From Devosia psychrophila (GTDB taxonomy: Bacteria > Pseudomonadota > Alphaproteobacteria > Rhizobiales > Devosiaceae): a stretch of 64,000 nt of DNA. Every line of letters starts with the position of its first letter. Position 1 is the first letter of the stretch. The notes under the pieces were generated by a model. The model worked only from the letters and a program-made list of their open reading frames with translations. It did no database searches and was not told where the DNA came from. The stretch spans positions 124,001-188,000 of the forward strand of contig NZ_LAPV01000093.1 of NCBI RefSeq assembly GCF_000971275.1, given 5' to 3'. The position numbers and the translations under genes were made by a program. Positions 34,161 to 42,402 of the stretch are shown piece by piece.

Positions 34161-35618
34161 TCAGCCGCAGTCTCCTGCGCGGTGCGCAACGCAGATTGCC
34201 TGTGACATAGGATGATTGAAACACACCGAATCCATATATGGCGCGGGGGGCGGTGTCCCGTCATCCACATAGTGCAAATAGTTGAATTCCGGCGACGCTA
34301 GCGAAGCCTCGCCTACGCCGGTTTGGGCAAAGGGTACATCGCGGTGCAGATAGACATAGCCTGCCGTATACCAGATTAACTCGGACGTGATCACGCCGCA
34401 AAGATCATCCTGCTGAGCCAAATAGCGCATCGCAGCGATCTCATTGTCTTCCTGCTGCTGGAACAGAATTTGAAATCTGGCCTGGTTCGGTATCGCGATG
34501 ACGGCGCAGACCAGAACTGGAAATAGTGTCCCGATCCATGCCAGCCCACGCGGCTGGATATCCGTCGCGATGCTGCGAGCGAGATAGGCAACGGCCCAGG
34601 CCATCGCTATGGTCATCAGCAACGTGGCTGGAAAGTAAAAGCGGTATTCTTTGTGCCCGATAAAAGAAAAGGCCAACACCACCAGTATCGCCGGCAAGGT
34701 TAGCCGCCAGTGCTGCCTTATCGTCACCAGCACGATGCCGGCCCCGACGCCACCGGCCACCGCTCCCCAATTAAACACCATGGACTCGAGATAGGTGTAC
34801 CAGGGACTGGTGCCGAAGGTCGCTGCCACGCCATCGAAGATATTGCGCCACAGGTTCAACCACACATGCTGAAACGGCCATAGACCGGTCGCCATGTCGA
34901 ACACCGCAACCACCAGCAGCCAGAGGCCGACAAAGATCAGGCTGAGTTTTTTGTCGCGTGCGCTCATCAAAACCCAGGCAGAAATCGCGATCACCGCCAG
35001 CGCCGGCGCCAGGTGAAACCGCAGGCTGAATGTCAGCACCAGCAGCCCCGTCCAGACCACCAAAGAACGCCACGACCAGCGAATTGCAAAAGGCAAGATG
35101 GCGCACAACCCCAGAAATGGCGCCGAAATGCTGTCCGAGAGCGTATTACTTGAGAGGGCGATGTTCTCGTACCAGAACATCGGAATGGCACAACTTAGCG
35201 CGGCGATGAGCCCCCCGAAGCGCCTGCTTAGAACCACGAACAGATACGGGAAGGGCAGAACCGAAATTGCCGCCACCATAATGTGGATCGCAGGCATATA
35301 GACATCTGGTCCGCCCCCAAACCATGACGCCACCCGCATCGGCAGCGACAGGAAAAGCGGCAGGCCCCACCATCTGATACCTTCCACATATTCCCATGGC
35401 ACAAGGCCATAGCCGAACACCACGCGGTGGCTTTGCTCGATGGTCTGGAAAATCTCGTCGGGGTGGTGGATGAACTGCCCGCCCAGCGCGATGCCGACGC
35501 GGACTGCAAGCGCTACAGCGAACAGGATCCAAAACAAAAAAGTCCCCAGAGTCGTTGTCCGCCTCTGCGCACTCCCGGACACCACCGGCGCCCTCGTGCC
35601 ACTTTCCCCACCCGCCAT
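34161..35618 (-). CDS. Multi-pass membrane mannosyltransferase-like protein (GT22/Alg9-PIG-B-like)
   Basis: 485 residues with roughly ten TM helices. Near the N-terminus ALGGQFIHHPDEIFQTIEQ carries the acidic HPDE motif typical of dolichol-phosphate-mannose-dependent GT-C enzymes. The later HKEYRFYFPATL matches the conserved HKE.RF motif of GT22. A soluble C-terminal part follows the last helix. Bacterial members probably use a polyprenyl-phosphate sugar donor on the periplasmic face; acceptor unknown. ATG at 35618 is preferred to GTG at 35633. It is the last gene before the tRNA-Phe island. Confidence 0.82.
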   Translation of the reverse strand: MAGGESGTRAPVVSGSAQRRTTTLGTFLFWILFAVALAVRVGIALGGQFIHHPDEIFQTIEQSHRVVFGYGLVPWEYVEGIRWWGLPLFLSLPMRVASWFGGGPDVYMPAIHIMVAAISVLPFPYLFVVLSRRFGGLIAALSCAIPMFWYENIALSSNTLSDSISAPFLGLCAILPFAIRWSWRSLVVWTGLLVLTFSLRFHLAPALAVIAISAWVLMSARDKKLSLIFVGLWLLVVAVFDMATGLWPFQHVWLNLWRNIFDGVAATFGTSPWYTYLESMVFNWGAVAGGVGAGIVLVTIRQHWRLTLPAILVVLAFSFIGHKEYRFYFPATLLMTIAMAWAVAYLARSIATDIQPRGLAWIGTLFPVLVCAVIAIPNQARFQILFQQQEDNEIAAMRYLAQQDDLCGVITSELIWYTAGYVYLHRDVPFAQTGVGEASLASPEFNYLHYVDDGTPPPAPYMDSVCFNHPMSQAICVAHRAGDCG

Positions 35619-36159
35619 TTGCCCGCCCGCCACGCCACAGACCCAAAATCTGGCGTGAACCTAGCATCACTTCGATAACAATCGTTTTGCAGAGCAGAGG
35701 TCTAGCTAATGCTTACCGCGAGTTTCATCTCGCGGCACGGCACTTCGAGATTCAGGCTCTCCAAAAGCCACACTTCCAGACGTGCAGACTTATGGTTTAC
35801 GGAGGTTATGGAGAAAGCCGCGAATGTTGGGGAACGCGTTCAACATGACTGCGTCAAGAGAAGCATGTGCATCACACACACGCGCTATCTAACGTCTGGA
35901 GCTATTGACGAGTTAGATGGTGCCCGGGACCGGCGACGATTGTCAAAATCGAACCAGTCAAAAAACCAATTATATCCAACGTCATCAACGATTTAATAGA
36001 GTGCTATCTTCCTCTACAAAATTCGCAGCGTGTGCCTGACGTGCTGCGATTGTGTGCCCGTGATAACGGGACTAACGACATGATGCAAGGTGCCAAGATC
36101 ATACGATCGAACAGCCCAATAACTATATACCCAGGATTTGGAAGCGATTAGCTGCCGCG
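35619..36159. other. Gene-free stretch at the left edge of the island
   Basis: Composition shifts here from GC-rich to AT-richer sequence. The left attachment repeat lies at 35917-35933. Short frames are present but none has a ribosome site and a convincing protein. The promoter of the downstream TIR operon should lie between about 35960 and 36150, which contains several AT-rich hexamers; no clear -35/-10 pair is asserted. Confidence 0.5.
35917..35933. repeat. Left attachment repeat (attL) of the tRNA-Phe island
   Basis: ATGGTGCCCGGGACCGG, identical to 47690-47706, the 3' end of tRNA-Phe. The next T-arm segment AATCGAACCAGT is also found, at 35947-35958, after a 13-base insertion absent from the tRNA. 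The left site is therefore a partial tRNA copy interrupted by 13 bases. Confidence 0.85.
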
Positions 36160-36294
36160 ATGAGCAGTGAGGCGTGGGATGCAGTGTTCAATGAGTTGTT
36201 AGTAGAATGGAAAAGAAATGGCCGTTCCATTGCGCTCTCTGATTTGCACCGATTTCTTGCGGATATGCACATCGGAGTTTCAAATGGACGTTAA
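36160..36294 (+). CDS. Small 44-residue ORF overlapping the TIR-TPR gene
   Basis: Reads MSSEAWDAVFNELLVEWKRN then IALSDLHRFLADMHIG, an amphipathic helical pattern. Its last 11 bases overlap the start of the TIR gene, which suggests translational coupling. The ribosome site is weak, and the open frame runs upstream to 36076 without a start, so it may be the tail of a lost gene rather than a real partner. Confidence 0.35.
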   Translation: MSSEAWDAVFNELLVEWKRNGRSIALSDLHRFLADMHIGVSNGR

Positions 36295-38260
36295 GGCATT
36301 TGTTGGCCACAGCTTCACTCCCGATGACGCGGACCTAATAAGACAGTTCACTGATTACTTCACCCAAGTTGCAAACATGGGTGATGGTTTTTCTTGGCAC
36401 CATGCTGAGCCCGCCGAACCCGCTGAACTAAAGCAAAAAGTCATTCGCATCTTTGATCAATGCAACACCTTCATTGGGATTTGCTCTCAAAAAGAGTACG
36501 CGTTTTCCCCGTCAAAAAGAGCAAAAGCGCCGTTCCAACCATCGAAGTCATTTGTGAAAAATGACGATCTATCTTGGAAGACTTCCGACTGGGTAATCCA
36601 AGAGATTGGGTACGCGGTAGGCAAAGGTATGAAGGTAATCATCCTTCTTGAGGAAGGGGTTCGTCCGCCGGGCGGTCTGCAAGGCAATGTCGAGTACATT
36701 TCGTTCAATCGAGCATCACCAGAGAAGTCGTTTGGAAAATTTTTGGAAATGCTCAAGGCGCTGCGAAGCCCTGATGATAAGGCGCCTAGCTCAGCACTAA
36801 CTGTGGTGCCAACCAGCATCGCCGCCGACGTGGTCGCGATTGACGACACTAACAGGAACGTGCGGGAAGAGCATTGGCTGGATGGCCCAATCTCCGCAGA
36901 TTGGGACTTGGACAAGTATCGCTTTGCCGTTCGAATTGGTGGGTATGAGAAGGACATGCTGCGGATTGATGAACTGGTGAGTTCTTTTTCCGGCATGTCA
37001 CACACGAAGAAAGACAAAGCGATTTTCGACGCGATTGTCTTGAGTGCGCGAATGGAAAACGGTCTCGGAGGGACCCTGTCCGAGCTAAGGACAATTAGCG
37101 ATGAAAACCCGGGCGCAACAGAGATTGCAGCAATATTGGCGAGATCACTAGCGCATTTTGGAGAAGATCACGAGGCCGCCAAAATATTCACAGCCGCCTC
37201 CCAAGACGCATCGCAGGATTTGCTTAGCACGCTCGAAATGATTAGAGGCGCCGGGTATCATTTTGCTAAGGCTGGAAACGCCAACGAAGCATGGTCCGCT
37301 ATTGATCGGCTAAGAACACTAGCGCCTACAGAAGGGTACGAAGAGCAGACTTTAGTTGCTGGCGCTATCCGCGATGTAGCAGAGATTTTAGAGATAAAGC
37401 CACTTTACCTAGCTTCACTTGAACGCCTAGCAACATTGGCCCCGGACAACGAAGACACCCGCTTCCAATTGGCATACCAGCATTCGATGAATGGAAACGA
37501 AGATCTTGCACTTGTAAATTATGTGCGCATTTCTCCCGCCGACAGAGGCTCAATGACTTGGAACAACTTGGGTGTTGCGTATGGTCATCTAGATTTAGAG
37601 ACGTTAGCCGTCGATGCTTATCAAACTGCCCACAATATGGGTGAGACCTTAGCTACCAGTAATCTAGGCAATCAGTATTTAAAGGGCGGCTTTGCGAAGA
37701 TCGCCCGTGAACTCAGCGTCACGGCTCTTCAAAATAAACATCCCCATGCCAACCTAATAGACACACTCTCGCGGGCAGAAAAAGCACAAAAAAACGAAGA
37801 GGCTACGGTAATACGAGCAGTTGAGCATGCGGCTCAGAAGGCGTCCTTCTTTAAAGAACTCGGCACTTCGATAGTCTCCAAAAGTTCAGATGTTAGCAAG
37901 TCGCACTGGATCGGTGAGAAATACTCCCTAACTTTGGCTTCACAGGATAGCAGATTTTCCGCCAGTGGAAGTTATGAGACAGAAGCGACTAGCGGCCTCT
38001 CGGGTTTGATGATCAGTTCACCAACTCAGAAAGTCCTTCATAAGGTGACTATAAAGGGTTCCGTTTATGGTCGATCGGTTGTCGCCAAAAGAAGCGTTGA
38101 GAATGATCGTAAGTCGCAGTCGCTTTTTACGGATAACGTCAGCAAACAAAATGTGATCCTATACTTCAATGAAGCACAGGATGTAATTAAGCTTATGACT
38201 TGGGCGGGAGAGGTGGTGGAAACATTTAAACGGGTTATTGCGTCTGAGCTTGAGGGGTAA
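36284..38260 (+). CDS. TIR-domain protein with TPR repeats and beta-rich C-terminus; putative defence effector
   Basis: 658 residues. N-terminal TIR-like domain (about 1-160): a strand KAFVGHSF, a central strand FIGICSQKEYAF, then DWVIQEIGYAVGKGMKVIIL. In the last, E107 aligns with the catalytic Glu of NADase TIRs (consensus W...E...A). A linker and helical repeat region (about 230-520) follows with TPR-like units such as WNNLGVAYGHLDLETLAVDAY and TRFQLAYQHSMNGNEDLALV. The last ~120 residues are predicted beta-rich (GEKYSLTLASQDSRFSASG) and not recognised. TIR proteins in bacterial defence commonly deplete NAD+ or make cyclic ADP-ribose signals after phage sensing; here TPR plus C-terminus could be the sensor. 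ATG at 36284 has GGAG six bases upstream. AT-richer than its neighbours, so acquired. Confidence 0.78.
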   Translation: MDVKAFVGHSFTPDDADLIRQFTDYFTQVANMGDGFSWHHAEPAEPAELKQKVIRIFDQCNTFIGICSQKEYAFSPSKRAKAPFQPSKSFVKNDDLSWKTSDWVIQEIGYAVGKGMKVIILLEEGVRPPGGLQGNVEYISFNRASPEKSFGKFLEMLKALRSPDDKAPSSALTVVPTSIAADVVAIDDTNRNVREEHWLDGPISADWDLDKYRFAVRIGGYEKDMLRIDELVSSFSGMSHTKKDKAIFDAIVLSARMENGLGGTLSELRTISDENPGATEIAAILARSLAHFGEDHEAAKIFTAASQDASQDLLSTLEMIRGAGYHFAKAGNANEAWSAIDRLRTLAPTEGYEEQTLVAGAIRDVAEILEIKPLYLASLERLATLAPDNEDTRFQLAYQHSMNGNEDLALVNYVRISPADRGSMTWNNLGVAYGHLDLETLAVDAYQTAHNMGETLATSNLGNQYLKGGFAKIARELSVTALQNKHPHANLIDTLSRAEKAQKNEEATVIRAVEHAAQKASFFKELGTSIVSKSSDVSKSHWIGEKYSLTLASQDSRFSASGSYETEATSGLSGLMISSPTQKVLHKVTIKGSVYGRSVVAKRSVENDRKSQSLFTDNVSKQNVILYFNEAQDVIKLMTWAGEVVETFKRVIASELEG

Positions 38261-38363
38261 TCGGAGTACGAGCGACAGGGCCTAAAAATGACCCAAAAAT
38301 GTGAAGGGCCGAACTCGACGGTCGTTGAGCCCCGCACCCCCCCCCCCGGCGGTCCCGTTCACC

Positions 38364-38519
38364 TCACCATTGGAGGCAGACGATGAAACTGCCTTGGCTT
38401 TTGAAGTCGGGCCAGACTTCGGGGTCTTGGCACACGGTCCTGCCACCCTGTTGAACAGTGTACCCGTACCCTTGCAGCACTCCATTGGTATTCACGCTGG
38501 CGGCTACTTGGGCCAGCAC
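38364..38519 (-). CDS. Possible small protein (51 residues), antisense side of the island
   Basis: GTG start at 38519 with a GGAG-like site just upstream. The protein reads VLAQVAASVNTNGVLQGYGY then TVCQDPEVWPDFKSQGSFIV and ends CLQW. Composition looks protein-like, but no family is recognised. It overlaps the frame 38504-38632 by 16 bases. Confidence 0.3.
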   Translation of the reverse strand: MLAQVAASVNTNGVLQGYGYTVQQGGRTVCQDPEVWPDFKSQGSFIVCLQW

Positions 38520-38632
38520 CCCGCCTGCTCCGGCATCATCAGGCCACAGACCATCCAGAATGCAAACTTACTCAGCTTGCTCCCTGTGAGTAAGTTGCGG
38601 CTTGTGCGGATTATCTCGGTCAATGCAATCAC
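38504..38632 (-). CDS. Possible small hydrophobic protein (42 residues)
   Basis: GTG start at 38632 preceded by AAGGGG. Reads VIALTEIIRTSRNLLTG, then a hydrophobic stretch SKFAFWMVCGLMM. Overlaps the start of the following small frame. Short membrane protein plus overlapping frame recalls phage lysis accessory genes, but nothing beyond layout supports that. The remainder of 38261-38727 has an 11-base C-run at 38337-38347 and no other gene. Confidence 0.25.
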   Translation of the reverse strand: MIALTEIIRTSRNLLTGSKLSKFAFWMVCGLMMPEQAGCWPK

Positions 38633-38727
38633 TCCATGCCCCTTCTTGTCATGCACAACGAACGTTGACATTAGACAAGCTCGCCGTTATTGCTCATGTC
38701 ATACACAACGCCATTGGATGACAAGCC

Positions 38728-39396
38728 GTGAAGCAGTACGTCACATACACGAGGGTTAGCACTGCTGAGCAGGGCCGCTCCGGGCTGGGCCTTGAGGCTC
38801 AACAGCGAGACATAGACATTTTCCTCACTCAGTTCTCAGCGGTGCCGTTTGAAGTCATTGGGTCTTTCCAAGACACTCTCTCCGGCGCGACGGATGATCG
38901 CCCGGAGCTACAAAAGGCACTCAAGCTAGTGCGTGACACGGGGTCGGAACTGCTGGTGGCAAAGCTCGACCGCCTGAGCCGCAAGGTGTCGTTCATCGCT
39001 GCCGTTATGGATGACCCCAAGGTGAGCTTGCGGGTGGCACAAATGCCCCAGGCGGACAAGTTTCAACTGCATATCTATGCCGCACTTGCTGAGCAGGAGC
39101 GGGACTTCATATCGGCCCGCACCAAGGCGGCATTGCAGGCGGCAAAAGCGCGGGGGCAGAAGCTCGGCGGCTTACGTGACAAGACCATGAAGCGGAACGC
39201 TGCTTTGCTTGCCCAGACCATTCAAGGCGACAAGCGGGTGTTGAAGATCATTGCGCCGCTACAGGTGGCGGGAAAGAACCTCTCGCAGATTGCTAGCTTA
39301 CTCAACGAAATGAACGTGGCAACGGCGCGGGGTGGGACTTGGACGGCGAAGCAGGTGTCGCGCATACTAGAGAGAGTGAACGGGGAGCCCGCATGA
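38728..39396 (+). CDS. Serine recombinase (resolvase/invertase family)
   Basis: 222 residues. The catalytic Ser is in VTYTRVSTAEQGRSGLGLE, the conserved Arg pair in LVAKLDRLSRKV, and the E helix in LAEQERDFISARTKAALQAA. A C-terminal HTH region follows (LSQIASLLNEMNVATARGG). Small resolvase type, not a large serine integrase. GTG start at 38728. It could resolve cointegrates or invert a segment; no res-type repeat was identified. Its stop overlaps the start of a 26-residue frame. Confidence 0.9.
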   Translation: MKQYVTYTRVSTAEQGRSGLGLEAQQRDIDIFLTQFSAVPFEVIGSFQDTLSGATDDRPELQKALKLVRDTGSELLVAKLDRLSRKVSFIAAVMDDPKVSLRVAQMPQADKFQLHIYAALAEQERDFISARTKAALQAAKARGQKLGGLRDKTMKRNAALLAQTIQGDKRVLKIIAPLQVAGKNLSQIASLLNEMNVATARGGTWTAKQVSRILERVNGEPA

Positions 39397-39473
39397 TGGA
39401 GATTGTCCATTGGGGCTATATCGCATTCGCCTCCATTATTGGGGCGGTCTCAGTCATTCGGGCGCTTCTCTAA
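39393..39473 (+). CDS. 26-residue hydrophobic micro-protein coupled to the recombinase
   Basis: ATGA overlap with the recombinase stop. Reads MMEIVHWGYIAFASIIGAV and ends SVIRALL, a single hydrophobic helix. The coupling suggests translation; function unknown. Confidence 0.4.
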   Translation: MMEIVHWGYIAFASIIGAVSVIRALL

Positions 39474-39492
39474 ATAAATCAACCCAATATAT

Positions 39493-39603
39493 GTCACTGC
39501 CGAGTGACAAATCCGATTGTTATTGCCGCAAAAGGCGCGGGCTTTACCGGGCAAATATTGGCACCATTCGGTGACATTGTCAGAATTGTCGCCATACGGT
39601 GAC
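39493..39603. promoter_or_regulatory. Three operator-like 16-bp sites
   Basis: GTCACTGCCGAGTGAC (39493-39508), GGCACCATTCGGTGAC (39560-39575) and GTCGCCATACGGTGAC (39588-39603) share a partly palindromic CACC-N4-GGTGAC plan. Three related palindromes upstream of a phage-type operon resemble repressor operator clusters. The binding protein is not known; the HTH protein at 42402 is one candidate. Confidence 0.5.
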
Positions 39604-39680
39604 GTTATAGTTGTTGCATGACGTGACTTCATCGCATCAATAGGCACCGGACCCCATTATCGGGGACGGAGCATAGTATC

Positions 39681-39986
39681 ATGACTTCCCATGAGGCCCC
39701 CTGCCTCGACCACTTCGTTGCCGCTTCGGATGCGCTCAAAGCTGCCTCCCACGCCGCAGCCCTACCTCTCTCCGCATTCAACGCCGTTGCCGACCTCCGC
39801 AATGTCGGTGAGCTTCTGTTTCAAGCGGCATTCGCCATTGTCGACACGGGCGGGATCGAGGATCGCCAGACCCTAGACCCTTACCGCTGGGGGCTCATGC
39901 TGCTCCTCGAACTCACCGCTTCACTCCCTGAGGAGGCCGCAGCCCTGCCCGCCCGGTGGGCCTCTGTCACAACGGGGGGCCGCTGA
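39681..39986 (+). CDS. Hypothetical protein before the internal integrase
   Basis: 101 residues, Ala/Leu-rich and helical: HFVAASDALKAASHAAALPL, LRNVGELLFQAAFAIVDTG, WGLMLLLELTASLPEEAAAL. Not recognised. It stops one base before the integrase ATG at 39988, so it is co-transcribed and might be an excisionase-like or regulatory partner. Downstream of the three operator-like sites. Confidence 0.6.
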   Translation: MTSHEAPCLDHFVAASDALKAASHAAALPLSAFNAVADLRNVGELLFQAAFAIVDTGGIEDRQTLDPYRWGLMLLLELTASLPEEAAALPARWASVTTGGR

Positions 39987-39987
39987 C

Positions 39988-41007
39988 ATGGCGCGGTTGC
40001 GTGGGAAGCGCTGGCAGGCGGACGTGCGGGATGCGGACGGGTTTCGGCTCCGGCCCACTTTTGGGACTGAGGAGGAGGCCATTGCGTGGGAGGACGGGGC
40101 TAGGTGGGCGGTAGAGGCGGGGAGCCCGTTGCCCCCAACGCGCAACCTTACACGCCCCAACGGCGCCCGTGACCTGTCCCTGCTAGGCAACTGTTTCGAC
40201 CACGTATGGCGCACCGATTGGGCGAACCTCAAGTCGGCCAAGACGGCTGGCATTAATGCGAAAACCATCGTGGAGCATTACGGGCGGCATAAGCGGCTTG
40301 CTGAGATCACGGCGGCGGACATTGCCGAACTCAAGATCGACCTGGCTGAGACCGGATTGTCCTCTGCGACGGTCAACCGCAAGGTGGCGGCGCTCTCCAA
40401 GCTGCTCAAGGTCGCCCACGAGGCGGGAGCTATCCCGGCTATGCCTGCCATCCGCTGGAACCGCGAGGAAAAGACAAAGTACCGCTATCTCGACACGACC
40501 GAGGAGCGGGTCCTGCTCAACTACTGGATTGCCTCAGGCCACGAGGACATGCACGACCTCACAGCCCTGTTAATCGACACCGGAGCCCGGTGCTGGTCGG
40601 AGATGCGCCCGGTCCGCTGGGACGCCTTCGGTCCAAACTTCTCCTCGATCACGTTCTGGCTGACCAAGACGGGCAAGCCGCGCACTGTGCCACTCACCAA
40701 GCGGTCACGGGCAATCCTAGCCCAGCGCAAGAAGCTCATGCCGGGCACCTTGGGACCCTTCGCGGGGCTCCACCGGAGTACGATGGTCGAGCGTTGGCGG
40801 CAGATGAAGGGCGTCCTGAGCTACGAGGACGTGAACCCGCACACCCTGCGGCACACTTGCTGCACTCGCTTGGTGCTTGGCGGCGTGGACGTGAAGCGCG
40901 TTATGGAATGGATGGGTCATAGCTCGATCAATACCACCATGCGCTACATGCAGTTGAAGCCTAGCGGGCTGGAGGACGTGCTTCATGTCCTGGAGAATGC
41001 TGGCTGA
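39988..41007 (+). CDS. Tyrosine recombinase/integrase (second in the island)
   Basis: 339 residues. N-terminal Arm-type region, SAM-like core-binding domain (about 60-150; TVNRKVAALSKLLKVAHEAG) and catalytic domain. Catalytic residues: Arg in TGARCWSEMRPVRW, HxxR in HTLRHTCCTRL, His in MEWMGHSSINTTMRY and the nucleophile Tyr in the same segment. All are present, so it is potentially active. It is not beside an attachment site, which suggests an older or nested element. Confidence 0.92.
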   Translation: MARLRGKRWQADVRDADGFRLRPTFGTEEEAIAWEDGARWAVEAGSPLPPTRNLTRPNGARDLSLLGNCFDHVWRTDWANLKSAKTAGINAKTIVEHYGRHKRLAEITAADIAELKIDLAETGLSSATVNRKVAALSKLLKVAHEAGAIPAMPAIRWNREEKTKYRYLDTTEERVLLNYWIASGHEDMHDLTALLIDTGARCWSEMRPVRWDAFGPNFSSITFWLTKTGKPRTVPLTKRSRAILAQRKKLMPGTLGPFAGLHRSTMVERWRQMKGVLSYEDVNPHTLRHTCCTRLVLGGVDVKRVMEWMGHSSINTTMRYMQLKPSGLEDVLHVLENAG

Positions 41008-41871
41008 CCAGCGTCCCGGTTGCCGACATGCAGGTAGTTGGCGACTATGTGGGCGTTCTAGCGGAGGTCAGACCTCGGCTAAAAAGCGCGGTCGCCGCTA
41101 CTACTGCATTTTCTTTAGGTCACAAATCACCGGTGTGGGTCACAGTTGGGAAGCTAAGTCCTTGGTGGGACTGGCTGGGTTGTGGATATATATCTAGTGA
41201 CCTGAATTTAAAGCGCTTTTTGAGGGATTGACCGATTGGCTGCGGCCCTTCATACACGGTCATCGAATGCAATCAGCGTTCGTATTGCGCCTCGGTGATG
41301 TGGTCCCACCACGACACAAGCCGGTGTTGAAATCTTCGACACCTCTCCAGTCCAGCCAGTAGCCCGCGACCCATCTCATAGGCCCCGCCTGTGATGCATC
41401 CGGTCGCCCACGGCTCCACCACCCGCGCCATCCCCCAAGCCTACCCTGCGGCATCCCCGCAAGACGCCTTTGGCTCACGCCGATGGGGTCGGTTCTTTGA
41501 CATTGTGAATATGAAAGTCCCTGCCGTGAGGTGGGGAGCCGGTCAAGTGTGCCTCCCGGTAGCAGCATGTGTTGCGATGACAAGAAGGCTCAGACTTCAC
41601 CGTACGTCACTGGTCCGATTGATGGGCCGTCGCGTGTAATTACTCCATCAAACCAGTCCGGAACGGGTTGCACACTAGGACGCTCCATTGCGGACTTATC
41701 TGTTTCTGACGCCTCTAGCTTCCACCCAAATCACCATCAGCAAGCCCTCACGGCCACCGCTAACAGCCCAGCGGAGCCTTTTTGCTGATCACCACAGGAA
41801 ACCAATGATGACCATAACAAAACAGCTACAGCCAACCCCAACCCTCTCCCCCGACCTACTCAGGAATATCA
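41008..41871. other. 864-bp stretch without a supportable gene
   Basis: No frame has both a ribosome site and a plausible protein. A 26-codon frame at 41805-41885 (MMTITKQLQPTPTLSP...) has a fair ribosome site and overlaps the next gene by 14 bases, so a leader peptide is possible. The position, after the internal integrase and before the phage-like gene block, is where a second attachment site might lie, but no repeat with the island ends was seen. Confidence 0.4.
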
Positions 41872-42402
41872 ATGCGAACACCTAATCCCGCCGCTATGAC
41901 CCGCGACGAGGCAGACGCTTTCTACAGGCTCGACGGCCCGTACAACTTCGCGAAAAACACGTCCTACATAGGCGCGATGCTCTCTACCGCGTTGGCAGGT
42001 GGGCGAAATGCTGACCCCAACGTAAGTGTCGCTATGGACCGCGTTGAGGAGCTTGAACGGAGGCTTGTGGCGCTGTTCGTGGTCCGGGCCATGTCTCCGG
42101 CACCAACGCCTGAAACGCCCCGTACCGCGCCCCCTAGCCACGACATGAAGGCCCTGTTGTCAGATGCGGGGAAAGATGCGCGATACGTCAAGCGTCTACT
42201 CCAGAACGGTGCAGCCATGTCGCTCAGAAACGTCCCCGAGACACTTCGCATAGTTCAGGCGCTCCGTCCGAAGCTAGCGGCGATTTGGGCTATCTACGAC
42301 ACCACTGACAAGCCTGAGCGGATTGAGTTCACACCGGACACGCAGGTTGAGTTCTGGCGCAGACTTGAAGCTGGCATGAGCGAGGCGGACGCCCTGCGCT
42401 AA
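41872..42402 (+). CDS. Hypothetical phage-type protein
   Basis: 176 residues, soluble and helical. Segments include MTRDEADAFYRLDGPYNFA, VAMDRVEELERRLVALFVV and a Pro-rich break (SPAPTPETPRTAPPSHD). The final RRLEAGMSEADALR recalls the end of phage regulatory or small packaging proteins, but no family is recognised. It overlaps the next ATG by one base (TAATG). Confidence 0.6.
   Translation: MRTPNPAAMTRDEADAFYRLDGPYNFAKNTSYIGAMLSTALAGGRNADPNVSVAMDRVEELERRLVALFVVRAMSPAPTPETPRTAPPSHDMKALLSDAGKDARYVKRLLQNGAAMSLRNVPETLRIVQALRPKLAAIWAIYDTTDKPERIEFTPDTQVEFWRRLEAGMSEADALR

Noticed and set aside
35709-35996. Frame spanning the left attachment repeat
   Set aside because: It crosses the island boundary, is basic/Ser-rich and has no ribosome site.
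38301-38759. 152-codon plus-strand frame before the serine recombinase
   Set aside because: It starts in a poly-Pro stretch created by the C-run, has no ribosome site and overlaps the true recombinase start.
39493-39603. Possible CRISPR-like repeat array
   Set aside because: Only three short, diverged palindromes with unequal spacing; better explained as operators. No CRISPR array or cas gene is in the window.
41260-41788. Frames in the 41.0-41.9 kb gap of the island
   Set aside because: Arg/Gly/Ser-rich products without ribosome sites; frames on both strands look equally poor.
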